A DNA stretch of 15,116 nucleotides from Synergistaceae bacterium (GTDB taxonomy: Bacteria; Synergistota; Synergistia; Synergistales; Aminobacteriaceae): contig JAAYJB010000255.1 in the NCBI GenBank assembly GCA_012523155.1, forward strand, positions 1 through 15,116. The letters run 5' to 3'. Shown here piece by piece: positions 6,770 through 13,354 of the stretch (positions are counted from its first letter, which is position 1; each line of letters opens with the position of its first letter). A program made the translations under genes and the position numbers. The notes beneath the pieces are model-generated. The model did not search any database and had not been told where the DNA came from. It saw only the letters and a list, made by a program, of their open reading frames with translations.

Positions 6770-8611
6770 ATGGGGCACGTACGGAAGCTATTCAACCCGC
6801 GTTTATTCCTTCTTATGCTCATGGGGATCCTGGCAGCATGTGCAGTATTGAACGTCAGTGAGGCCCGCGGTGAGGAACCTGCGCTGAATATCCCGAGGAT
6901 GATCCAGGAAAGCCCGTATTTTACAGACCATCCGGGAAGCACCGGGATCATGTGGCTGAAGGACGCACAATACTCCCTGGGTGCCGATGGATCCATGACA
7001 AGGACCACTACGAGGGTGATCCTCGCCAGAAGAGGGATACCGGACCGGTGGACCCGCTGGAACTTCCCCATACCCGACGGCGGATCCGTTGAGGTCCTTT
7101 CCGCCTCTCTGTACGATCCCGGATCGGGACGCATCATAAGCCCGGTTCTTCCGAGGAACGCGGAGTCGGGGGGGATCCCGTTTGTTGAAGTGCTGTTCCC
7201 CGACATACGCGAGGAATTCATCATTGTTCTTCTCGTGAAGGAGGTTTTTCCCAAGCGTTTTGCTCTTGAAGACTTCCTCTGGGTGAATGAAGAGATCCCC
7301 CAGTGGGAGCTGAGAGTGACCGTGGATGTACCCGGGGGTCTTGAGCTCCAGACCGCGTCGACTGGTGCCGGAGACGTGAGAACCGAAAAGGCGGGTCTCG
7401 GCCGGCGCTTTTCATGGCGGGTAATAAACAGCCCCGGCTGGGACGGCAGGACCCTGAAGAGCGACGCCAGGGACTTCATTTCCTTCAGCACGAGAAAAGG
7501 AACAGAACCCCTTGCCCGGGGACTTTCAGCCTATGACTCCGTTCTTGTTCCCAATCCGCCTGCAGAAGTTCAGTCCGTAATAAACAGGGGAAGCAGCATT
7601 AAAACAGGACGATCACTTATCCAGTGGATGAATGAGACACCTGATTTTCCCGTGGATGTACCCTCCTCCTTTGTCCGAAGTGATATTCCTTCCGAGGGAC
7701 CCTGGACAGGGTGGGAAAAAGTTCTTCTGCTCAACAAATGGATACGGAAAGCGGGATGGGAAAGCAGGCTGCACTGGCTTGCGGCGTATCCCCTCGACAA
7801 AGGATATCCGGCTGTGGAATCCGCCGTGGTACGGCCTATCCTCGAGCTTAATTTCAAAGGGATCTCCCCCTTCTACTGTGATGTAGGAAGAGGAAACAGC
7901 CCGGTGGAAACGCCCCCCTTCCTTTGGGGAAAACCTGTATACACCCTCTCGGAAACAGGCCTTTCCGGAGGTGTCATTGCAGGAAGCTCTGCCGCAGAGC
8001 ACAGGCTTTCCATTGAATGGACGCTGTCCCTTGAATCGAACGGCGCCCTTTCCGGGAAGGCCGATGTTTTTATCAGGAACGGATGGGCCGGGTTTTTCTT
8101 TCCCGGAGGAACGCCCGGCGAGAATTCCCTTCAGCGGATCGCATCCGAACTCTTTCCCGGTCTTCGATATGCTCCTGATACAGGAACTGTGTCTCCCATA
8201 AAATACGGGTGGAAGGTCACCCTTCCCGCAGAGACCGGACAGGCCATAGTCAACGCTGGTGCCATGCTCGTTCCCTTTCCGTCGGTGAGGCCTTCCTGGC
8301 TCGAAGAGCTTGACCGATTTTCAGGTGAATACCGGATGAGCTTCCCCTTCGTCGTGGAACAGAAATTTACGATCAAGCTCCCCCCGAAGACGGAGATCGT
8401 CATGATGCCCTCGACGTTCAAACGGTCACTTGACAAGGTACGCTACGAAGAATCGGTGTATCACAACAAAAGACGGAATACGATTTCGATCGAGGCCAAG
8501 ATAGTCCTGAGCGTGGACGCAATTACCGACAGCGTGGGGAGGAGCCTCTCCGAGTCCGTCCGAAGATGGATGGACTTTGCCGGCCGGAGCCTTCCCCTGA
8601 GGGTAAAATAA
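6770..8611 (+). CDS. Exported DUF3857-type protein with a degenerate transglutaminase-like region
   Basis: This is a 613-residue exported protein of unknown function. The frame stays open upstream into secA, but the ATG at 6770 is preferred because it yields a clean signal sequence (basic GHVRK, then LFLLMLMGILAAC). AAGGAAAGGGGA at 6751-6762 is a modest ribosome binding site. LAAC with Cys24 fits a lipobox, so it is probably a lipoprotein anchored in an outer layer. Residues about 65-250 resemble DUF3857: beta-rich, with DGSMTRTTTRVIL and a later FPDIREEFIIV. The central part (about 305-395) lines up by eye with the transglutaminase-like fold that follows DUF3857, including KVLLLNKWIRKAGWESRL and FYCDVGRG. 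The usual catalytic cysteine position reads GPWTGWEK (310-317) and no catalytic histidine is obvious. The C-terminal part is also beta-rich. It lies between secA and argS. The family call rests on remembered patterns. Confidence 0.75.
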   Translation: MGHVRKLFNPRLFLLMLMGILAACAVLNVSEARGEEPALNIPRMIQESPYFTDHPGSTGIMWLKDAQYSLGADGSMTRTTTRVILARRGIPDRWTRWNFPIPDGGSVEVLSASLYDPGSGRIISPVLPRNAESGGIPFVEVLFPDIREEFIIVLLVKEVFPKRFALEDFLWVNEEIPQWELRVTVDVPGGLELQTASTGAGDVRTEKAGLGRRFSWRVINSPGWDGRTLKSDARDFISFSTRKGTEPLARGLSAYDSVLVPNPPAEVQSVINRGSSIKTGRSLIQWMNETPDFPVDVPSSFVRSDIPSEGPWTGWEKVLLLNKWIRKAGWESRLHWLAAYPLDKGYPAVESAVVRPILELNFKGISPFYCDVGRGNSPVETPPFLWGKPVYTLSETGLSGGVIAGSSAAEHRLSIEWTLSLESNGALSGKADVFIRNGWAGFFFPGGTPGENSLQRIASELFPGLRYAPDTGTVSPIKYGWKVTLPAETGQAIVNAGAMLVPFPSVRPSWLEELDRFSGEYRMSFPFVVEQKFTIKLPPKTEIVMMPSTFKRSLDKVRYEESVYHNKRRNTISIEAKIVLSVDAITDSVGRSLSESVRRWMDFAGRSLPLRVK

Positions 8612-8644
8612 ACAAGCTCAAGAGATTTTTGTGGAGGTGGAAGT

Positions 8645-10318
8645 ATGGGCAATGCAGCGGCAACCCTTCGGCGTATCGTCGAAGGGGCGCTCCGGGAAGT
8701 TGCGGCGGAGAAGGGCGTTTCGTCCGACCTGCCCGAAATAGCGTTTGAGAAACCTAAAAGAGAGGGACAGGGTGATCTTTCGACGAACTGCGCCATGCAG
8801 TTGAGCAGGGTTTTCGGCGAGAAACCCAGGGATCTTGCCGACGCGGTAGTGGCGAAAATTTCATCTGATCCCTACCTTGAAAAGGTAGAAATAGCAGGTC
8901 CCGGATTTATTAATTTTTTCCTTTCCGCGCGGTGGATGGGGGAAGTCCTTGCTGAAATACTGGAACAGGGACCGCGGTACGGATCCTCCCATATCGGGGG
9001 CGGTAAAAAAGTTCAGGTGGAATTTGTGAGCGCCAACCCGACCGGTCCTCTGCACGTAGGTCATGGCAGGGGTGCAGCCGTCGGGGATATAATCGCGAAC
9101 ATCCTCGGGTTCACGGGCTGGCATGTCCAGCGTGAGTATTACATAAATGACGCCGGACTCCAGATGGATATCCTGGGCAGATCGACCCAGGCGCGGTATT
9201 TCGAGCTCACCGGGACGCCTGAAAAGGCGCCGTTTCCAGAGGACGGCTACAAAGGCACGTATATCTATGACATAGCCGGTGCTGTTCGTGAGCAGGAAGG
9301 GGACAGGTTTACCGCCCTTTCTCCGGAAGAAAGTCTCCCGTTCTTCAAAACCTTTGCCGCCGACTCTATTCTTGATACCATCAGGAAGGACCTCGCCGAC
9401 TTCGGAGTGCGTTTCGATGTATGGTTCTCCGAAAAGAGCCTGTACGAAAGAGATCTTGTCCCGTCGGCAATGGAGACCCTCAAGGACCGCGGTTTTGCCT
9501 TCGAGCATGAAGGCGCCCTCTGGTTCAAGTCCACTGATTTCACCGATGAAAAGGACAGGGTCCTTATCCGCAGCAACGGTGTACCCACGTACTTTGCCTC
9601 GGATATCACCTACCATAAGGAAAAGTTCGACAGGGGGTTCGACCGTGTGATCGATATCTGGGGAGCAGATCATCACGGCTACGTTCCGAGGATGAAGGCG
9701 GGAGTAGAGGCTCTCGGCAGAAATCCGGAAGACCTGGATGTTCTTCTTATCCAGTTTGTAAATCTTCTGAGGAACGGCCAGCAGATACCCATGTCGACGC
9801 GTTCGGGGCAGTTCGTGACCCTTCGCGACGTCCTCGACGAGGTGGGGGTGGATGCCACCCGCTTTTTCTTCGTCATGCGAAGGAACGATTCCCACCTTGA
9901 CTTTGACCTGGAGCTCGCGAAACAGGCTTCGAGCGATAATCCTGTCTATTATGTCCAGTATGCCCATGCCCGCATATGCAGCGTACTGAGGGAAGCGGAA
10001 TCGAGAGGGATTTCCGTTCCCGCGTCAGGGAACATAGACGGCGGCATCTTCCGGTCGGACGAGGAAAAGAAGCTTCTCTCCCGTCTTGGAGATTTTCCGA
10101 AGGAGGTTGAAAAAGCATCGGGGGAACTTGCTCCCCACGTGCTGGTCAATTACGTTTCCGACCTTGCCGGTGATTTTCATTCTTTCTATAATGCCCACCG
10201 GGTCCTCGGGGAGGAAGAGCCGGTCATGAAAGCCCGGCTCCTTCTCGTAAAGGCGGCGGGAAATGTCATCGCCTCTGTCCTGGGCCTGCTGGGTGTGACA
10301 GCTCCGGAGAGGATGTAG
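8645..10318 (+). CDS. argS: Arginyl-tRNA synthetase
   Basis: This class I synthetase charges tRNA-Arg with arginine in the cytoplasm, and it needs the tRNA bound to activate the amino acid. The 557 residues match the usual ArgRS length. The N-terminal additional domain covers about 1-95 and includes GQGDLSTNCAMQLSR. The catalytic opening VEFVSANPTGPLHVGHGRGA carries HVGH at 137-140, the HIGH-box variant usual in ArgRS. YYINDAGLQM at 165-174 and WGADHHGYVPRM at 339-350 are further family blocks. The KMSKS region reads MSTRSGQFVTL (383-393), again the typical ArgRS divergence. The C-terminal DALR anticodon-binding domain begins near VYYVQYAHARI (434-444) and ends with VLGLLGVTAPERM. The ATG at 8645 follows GGAGGTGG at 8633-8640. 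The gap of 33 bases after the preceding gene and one base before the next suggests one transcription unit. No T-box fits in the short upstream gap. Confidence 0.97.
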   Translation: MGNAAATLRRIVEGALREVAAEKGVSSDLPEIAFEKPKREGQGDLSTNCAMQLSRVFGEKPRDLADAVVAKISSDPYLEKVEIAGPGFINFFLSARWMGEVLAEILEQGPRYGSSHIGGGKKVQVEFVSANPTGPLHVGHGRGAAVGDIIANILGFTGWHVQREYYINDAGLQMDILGRSTQARYFELTGTPEKAPFPEDGYKGTYIYDIAGAVREQEGDRFTALSPEESLPFFKTFAADSILDTIRKDLADFGVRFDVWFSEKSLYERDLVPSAMETLKDRGFAFEHEGALWFKSTDFTDEKDRVLIRSNGVPTYFASDITYHKEKFDRGFDRVIDIWGADHHGYVPRMKAGVEALGRNPEDLDVLLIQFVNLLRNGQQIPMSTRSGQFVTLRDVLDEVGVDATRFFFVMRRNDSHLDFDLELAKQASSDNPVYYVQYAHARICSVLREAESRGISVPASGNIDGGIFRSDEEKKLLSRLGDFPKEVEKASGELAPHVLVNYVSDLAGDFHSFYNAHRVLGEEEPVMKARLLLVKAAGNVIASVLGLLGVTAPERM

Positions 10319-10319
10319 C

Positions 10320-10622
10320 GTGCTCCGCCTGAGATGGATCCTTCTCGCGGCCTTTCTCGGGCTATTTGCGGCGATAATGGGAACCGAGTTCTTTCTCGAG
10401 TTCAGAAAAATCGCGCGCCTCACCTCCCTTACCGATGAACGGATGGTGAGACTCGTTTCCATGAGCAGATCCGTCCAGGAGCTGAGGGAAAAGGTGTCGT
10501 TCTACAGCACTCCTGAAGGAGTCGCCCACCTGGCCAGGGAGCAGTATAATCTTTCTTTTCCCGGGGAACGGGTGTTCAAGCTGGAAGTTCAGAAGAATTC
10601 CTTGCCTCGGAAGAAGCAATAG
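10320..10622 (+). CDS. FtsB/DivIC-like septum formation initiator protein
   Basis: This 100-residue bitopic membrane protein belongs to the family that includes FtsB and DivIC, which bridge early and late divisome parts with FtsL and FtsQ/DivIB. It has a short basic N-terminus (MLRLR), one membrane helix at about 6-22, and a probable coiled coil at about 27-62 (FLEFRKIARL to LREKVSFY). The family C-terminal block STPEGVAHLAREQYNLSFPGERVF lies at 63-86. The start is GTG at 10320, one base after the argS stop. GGAGAGGA at 10305-10312 supplies the ribosome binding site inside the end of argS, so the two genes are probably coupled. The rpsF promoter lies within the last codons of this gene. FtsB and DivIC cannot be told apart here, so no symbol is given. 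Confidence 0.85.
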   Translation: MLRLRWILLAAFLGLFAAIMGTEFFLEFRKIARLTSLTDERMVRLVSMSRSVQELREKVSFYSTPEGVAHLAREQYNLSFPGERVFKLEVQKNSLPRKKQ

Positions 10623-10630
10623 GGTATAAT
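10602..10630 (+). promoter_or_regulatory. Sigma70-type promoter for the rpsF-ssb-rpsR operon
   Basis: TTGCCT at 10602-10607 and a perfect TATAAT at 10625-10630 are separated by exactly 17 bases. The start point would be near 10637, about 65 bases before the preferred rpsF start. The -35 box is inside the final codons of the divIC-like gene and the -10 box overlaps its stop. This agrees with a separately expressed ribosomal-protein operon. Confidence 0.8.
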
Positions 10631-10641
10631 TCCGTGGCGAG

Positions 10642-10691
10642 TTTTTCCCTGCCTCTTCGGAGAGAAGAGGCCATAAGACCACAGGGAGGAG
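10642..10691 (+). promoter_or_regulatory. rpsF leader structure, candidate S6:S18 autoregulatory element
   Basis: The leader folds into an outer stem and an inner hairpin. The outer stem pairs TTTTTCCCT at 10642-10650 with AGGGAGGAG at 10683-10691: nine pairs, three of them G-U, covering most of the rpsF Shine-Dalgarno. The inner hairpin pairs GCCTCTTC (10651-10658) with GAAGAGGC (10664-10671) around GGAGA. An 11-base bulge, CATAAGACCAC (10672-10682), is left on the 3' side. The published S6:S18 complex-binding motif in rpsF leaders is a CCG bulge flanked by a stem and a hairpin. The layout fits, but the bulge here reads CCA rather than CCG. The fold is seen by hand pairing; regulation by S6:S18 is inferred. 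Confidence 0.5.
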
Positions 10692-10701
10692 GTGAATGAA
10701 C

Positions 10702-10986
10702 GTGCGGCCATACGAAATGCTGGTGCTTGCGAGTGCCGAACTTGAAGATCCGAAAGAGGAGATCGCGAAAGTTGAAGAGGTCGTGCGCAGTCTTGGGGGA
10801 GAAGTTTCCAAGACTGATTTCTGGGGGAAAAGGCGGCTTGCCTATCCCATCCAGAAAAAAACGGAAGGTTTTTACGCAGTATGCAATTTTACGCTCAACC
10901 CCGACCAGCTCCTTGAATTGAACCGTGTTCTTGGACTGCGCCCGAATATCTATCGTCAGATGACGGTCCGTCTTGACGAAAAATAA
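10702..10986 (+). CDS. rpsF: Small ribosomal subunit protein bS6
   Basis: Ribosomal protein S6 pairs with S18 on the platform of the 30S subunit, next to 16S helices 22-23. The product from GTG 10702 is 94 residues and starts MRPYEMLVL, matching the family opening MRxYE. Other S6 features are GGEVSKTDFWGKRRLAYPIQKKTEGFYA, with the conserved W-G-KR-LAYPI block, and NRVLGLRPNIYRQMTVR near the end. Two starts are possible. The ATG at 10696 is two codons upstream but lies flush against AGGAGGTGA (10687-10695), a nine-base perfect match to the 16S tail. The GTG at 10702 has six bases of spacing and gives the family N-terminus, so it is preferred. It is first in rpsF-ssb-rpsR. Confidence 0.95.
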   Translation: MRPYEMLVLASAELEDPKEEIAKVEEVVRSLGGEVSKTDFWGKRRLAYPIQKKTEGFYAVCNFTLNPDQLLELNRVLGLRPNIYRQMTVRLDEK

Positions 10987-10998
10987 GGAGGCAGCGCC

Positions 10999-11487
10999 GT
11001 GGCAAGAGGATTCAACAAGGTCATTCTGATGGGCAATCTTGCCCGTGATCCGGAGATCCGCTACACAGTGGACAAAAGGGCCATGGCCCGGTTCGCGGTG
11101 GCGGTGAACAACACCTGGAAGGACAAAAACGGAGAGCTTCAGGAAAGCGTTGACTTCATTCCCGTTGTTGTCTGGGGACCTTCTGCAGAGAACTGCGAGC
11201 GGTATCTCAAGAAGGGCAGCCCTGTTTTGGTGGAGGGCAGGATACAGGTCCGCAGCTACGAGGCGAAAGACGGATCGGGCAAGCGGTACGCCACAGACGT
11301 TGTGGCCTCTGGTGTAACCTTCCTCGGGTCGAAGCGCCAGGAAAGCGGCGGTGGTTCCTTCGATAATGATGAGGGCTACGGTGAAAGTATCCGGAAGGAT
11401 CGGCGCTTCAGTGCGTCTGACGAGGATTTTCCCATGGATATTTCCGAGGTGCGGAACGAAGAAGAGGATGCGGATATCCCCTTCTAG
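10999..11487 (+). CDS. ssb: Single-stranded DNA-binding protein SSB
   Basis: SSB coats single-stranded DNA during replication, repair and recombination and recruits partner enzymes. The 162-residue product has the OB-fold domain at about 1-112. Landmarks are FNKVILMGNLARDPEIRYT at 5-23, FAVAVNN at 32-38, WKDKNGELQESVDFIPVVVWG at 40-60, and KKGSPVLVEGRIQVRSYE at 71-88. A flexible glycine- and charge-rich linker follows, and the tail EEEDADIPF ends in the conserved acidic hexapeptide type that binds partner proteins. The GTG start at 10999 follows AAGGAGG (10985-10991) with 7 bases of spacing. The Shine-Dalgarno overlaps the rpsF stop. The position between rpsF and rpsR is the common one, and it makes this the housekeeping replicative SSB and not a plasmid or phage copy. 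Confidence 0.97.
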   Translation: MARGFNKVILMGNLARDPEIRYTVDKRAMARFAVAVNNTWKDKNGELQESVDFIPVVVWGPSAENCERYLKKGSPVLVEGRIQVRSYEAKDGSGKRYATDVVASGVTFLGSKRQESGGGSFDNDEGYGESIRKDRRFSASDEDFPMDISEVRNEEEDADIPF

Positions 11488-11515
11488 AGAACTGGTGTAA
11501 GGAGGGTAGTGAACG

Positions 11516-11815
11516 ATGGCTATGAACGAAAGCAGGAACGAAGGCAGAGGCGACAACCGTCCCGAGGGCAGGGGCCCGGGCGGACGGGGCGGACGCAGAG
11601 GCGGAAAGCGTCGGCCGAAGGTATGTTTCTTCTGCGTGGACAAGATAGATCACGTAGATTACAAAGACGTTGAAAAACTGCGGAAATATGTGAGCGAACG
11701 GGGAAAGATCATGCCCCGCCGCGTGACGGGAAATTGTGCAAAACATCAGCGCCAGCTCACCGAGGCGATCAAGAGGGCGAGATACATGGCTCTCCTTCCC
11801 TTCTCGGTGGAGTAG
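11516..11815 (+). CDS. rpsR: Small ribosomal subunit protein bS18 (zinc-ligand form)
   Basis: Ribosomal protein S18 is the partner of S6 on the 30S platform. The 99-residue product has the conserved core from about residue 33 ([19 protein letters not shown]) through [27 protein letters not shown] to the end [12 protein letters not shown]. Cys37, Cys40, Cys74 and His77 form a plausible zinc site, the metal-binding version of S18 as opposed to the cysteine-free paralogue. Residues 1-33 are an unusually long extension rich in arginine and glycine ([19 protein letters not shown]), probably disordered and RNA-contacting. AGGAGG at 11500-11505 supports the ATG at 11516; an in-frame ATG at 11522 is less well spaced. 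It is the last gene before an intrinsic terminator. Confidence 0.97.
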   Translation: MAMNESRNEGRGDNRPEGRGPGGRGGRRGGKRRPKVCFFCVDKIDHVDYKDVEKLRKYVSERGKIMPRRVTGNCAKHQRQLTEAIKRARYMALLPFSVE

Positions 11816-11839
11816 GGAATACAGTGTAAGTGATGTTCC

Positions 11840-11877
11840 TTTCGGGGGAGGAGCCTGGCTTCTCCTCCGAAATTTTT
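11840..11877 (+). terminator. Intrinsic terminator after rpsR
   Basis: GGAGGAG at 11847-11853 pairs with CTCCTCC at 11862-11868 around an 8-base loop. A second set of pairs, TTTC at 11840-11843 with GAAA at 11869-11872, is separated by a bulge of three G. TTTTT (11873-11877) follows directly. Stem, short loop and T-run make a standard Rho-independent terminator 25 bases past the rpsR stop, ending the ribosomal-protein operon. Confidence 0.72.
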
Positions 11878-11933
11878 GGTGCGGCCTGCCGGCGTTCTTA
11901 TGAACATCGGTCAGATAGAAAGGAGGACACATA

Positions 11934-12911
11934 ATGACGCCGACCCGAAGCCTCGTTGAATCGGCACTTCTTGCAGGGCTTGCCGTTATCCTCTTCCTTG
12001 CGGCCCAGTTTCTTCCTTTTGTCGGTGCAGCGTTTTCCCTCCTTGCCCCGGCTCCCCTCGTTATTCTCGGGCTTCGTCACGATGCCAGAAAAGCATCCCT
12101 GGGCCTGGCGATCGCCACGATGCTGGTGGCCGTTTTCCTGGGCCCCCTTTCGTCGCTCTTCTTTTTCCTTGGATTCGGTGTACTGGGAGTCGGCCTGGGT
12201 TTCCTTGCAAAGCGTCTTTCCACCGGAGTGGAGGTTATGATGTACGGCATACTCGTCTCGCTCACCAGCAAGCTTCTTCTCATGGTGATCGCAGCCAGGG
12301 TCACCGGCATCAATCCTTTTCAGCTCGACAGCGTGGAAGTGCAGGCAATGGTGGACCGGATTTTCTCATTCTACGAATCGGCAGGAATGTCCAGGGATTC
12401 ACTCACCTCGGTCAGGGAGCAGTTCGCACAGGCGATCGCGGTTCTCCCGGTCATCTTTCCCACGATACTGACCATGGCCGCTGCCCTCGACTGCTATCTC
12501 AGCTATACTGTGAGCGGATTTGTGCTGAAGCGTGTCGGAGGTATGCACCTTCCTCCACTCCCTCCGTTCTCCCGGTGGCGGTTCCCGAAAAGCGTATTCG
12601 GTGCCCTTGTGGCATCCATCCTCCTCTCTCTTCTCGGTTCTTCCTCCGGCGGATGGAACATTGCCCTGAGGATCGGGACGAATGTGAGGATGCTGGTGAA
12701 CTTTCTCTTTCTCTTCCAGGGATTATCGCTTCTATGGTATTTTCTTGAGAAAGGTGCGGGAGCTTTCCGGGGTGTGGGGCGTTTTTTCCGTACCCTTGTT
12801 ATAATAGTCGTGGTTCTGGTCCCTATTCTTTCAACTGCCGTGGTCATGGCAGGAATAGCGGATATGTGGCTTGATCTGCGAACACGTTTCAGGAGGAATG
12901 GTACCCAATGA
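11934..12911 (+). CDS. yybS: YybS family multi-pass membrane protein (DUF2232)
   Basis: This 325-residue integral membrane protein belongs to the YybS/DUF2232 family, whose biochemical role is unknown. About eight hydrophobic segments can be seen, including residues 10-48, 54-92, 100-122, 168-190 and, near the end, 282-308. A soluble stretch at about 128-165 (DSVEVQAMVDRIFSFYESAGM) lies between membrane parts, followed by DCYLSYTVSGFVLKR, a region well conserved in the family. The C-terminus is short and basic (RTRFRRNGTQ). AGGAGG at 11921-11926 gives 7 bases of spacing to the ATG. The stop overlaps the rplI start as ATGA. Identification rests on topology, length and position just upstream of rplI-dnaB, as in Firmicutes. 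In Bacillus the c-di-AMP phosphodiesterase gene gdpP lies between yybS and rplI; it is missing here. Confidence 0.82.
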   Translation: MTPTRSLVESALLAGLAVILFLAAQFLPFVGAAFSLLAPAPLVILGLRHDARKASLGLAIATMLVAVFLGPLSSLFFFLGFGVLGVGLGFLAKRLSTGVEVMMYGILVSLTSKLLLMVIAARVTGINPFQLDSVEVQAMVDRIFSFYESAGMSRDSLTSVREQFAQAIAVLPVIFPTILTMAAALDCYLSYTVSGFVLKRVGGMHLPPLPPFSRWRFPKSVFGALVASILLSLLGSSSGGWNIALRIGTNVRMLVNFLFLFQGLSLLWYFLEKGAGAFRGVGRFFRTLVIIVVVLVPILSTAVVMAGIADMWLDLRTRFRRNGTQ

Positions 12912-13354
12912 AAGTCATATTGAAGCAGGATGTCAACAAAATAGGCACTGCCGGAGAAATGGTCGAAACATCCGACGGTTACGCACGAAATTTCCTTTTT
13001 CCCCGCAACCTTGCCGAGGAGGCGACTCCGGAGCGCATCAAGGAATGGAAGGACAAGGAGGCCTCGAAAAAGAAAAAAGAGGAAAGACTGCAAAAAGAGG
13101 CCCGAGAGCTTCAGAAGCGGCTTTCAGGAAAGACTGTCCGCGTCAGGGCCAGTATGGGGGAGAAAGGCAAGCTCTTCGGCAGCATAACCACTGCAGCGGT
13201 GGCGGAAAACCTGGTCTCCCAGTACTCTGCATCCATTGACAAGAGAGACATCCGTATGCCGGAAACAGTCAAACAGACGGGCTCGTATCCTTTTACCGTT
13301 AAACTCTATACCGGCATAGAAGCGGAAATGAACCTGCTGGTCGAAAGCGAATGA
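12908..13354 (+). CDS. rplI: Large ribosomal subunit protein bL9
   Basis: L9 is an elongated protein on the 50S subunit that helps keep ribosome spacing and reading frame. The 148-residue product has the N-terminal domain with the family signature MKVILKQDVNKIGTAGEMVE and SDGYARNFLFPRNLAEEAT (1-40). The long central helix is rich in lysine and glutamate (about 41-75). The C-terminal domain begins near GKTVRVRASMGEKGKLFGSIT. The length matches the family. AGGAGG at 12891-12896 lies inside the end of yybS, 11 bases before the ATG, and the ATGA overlap suggests coupling. Its stop also overlaps the dnaB start as ATGA. Confidence 0.97.
   Translation: MKVILKQDVNKIGTAGEMVETSDGYARNFLFPRNLAEEATPERIKEWKDKEASKKKKEERLQKEARELQKRLSGKTVRVRASMGEKGKLFGSITTAAVAENLVSQYSASIDKRDIRMPETVKQTGSYPFTVKLYTGIEAEMNLLVESE

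Noticed and set aside
8861..9967. A 368-codon open frame on the - strand inside argS
   Set aside because: It lies fully opposite the catalytic core of argS, whose HVGH and other motifs are intact. The antisense product resembles nothing known.
10576..11643. A 355-codon open frame on the - strand spanning rpsF, ssb and the start of rpsR
   Set aside because: It crosses three well-defined genes, the operon leader and two gene junctions. The product has no family features, so it is a shadow frame.
11876..11904. Promoter-like TTGGTG and TATGAA with 17-base spacing upstream of yybS
   Set aside because: The -35 matches three of six positions and the -10 four of six. Some promoter is expected after the rpsR terminator, but this match is not good enough to list.
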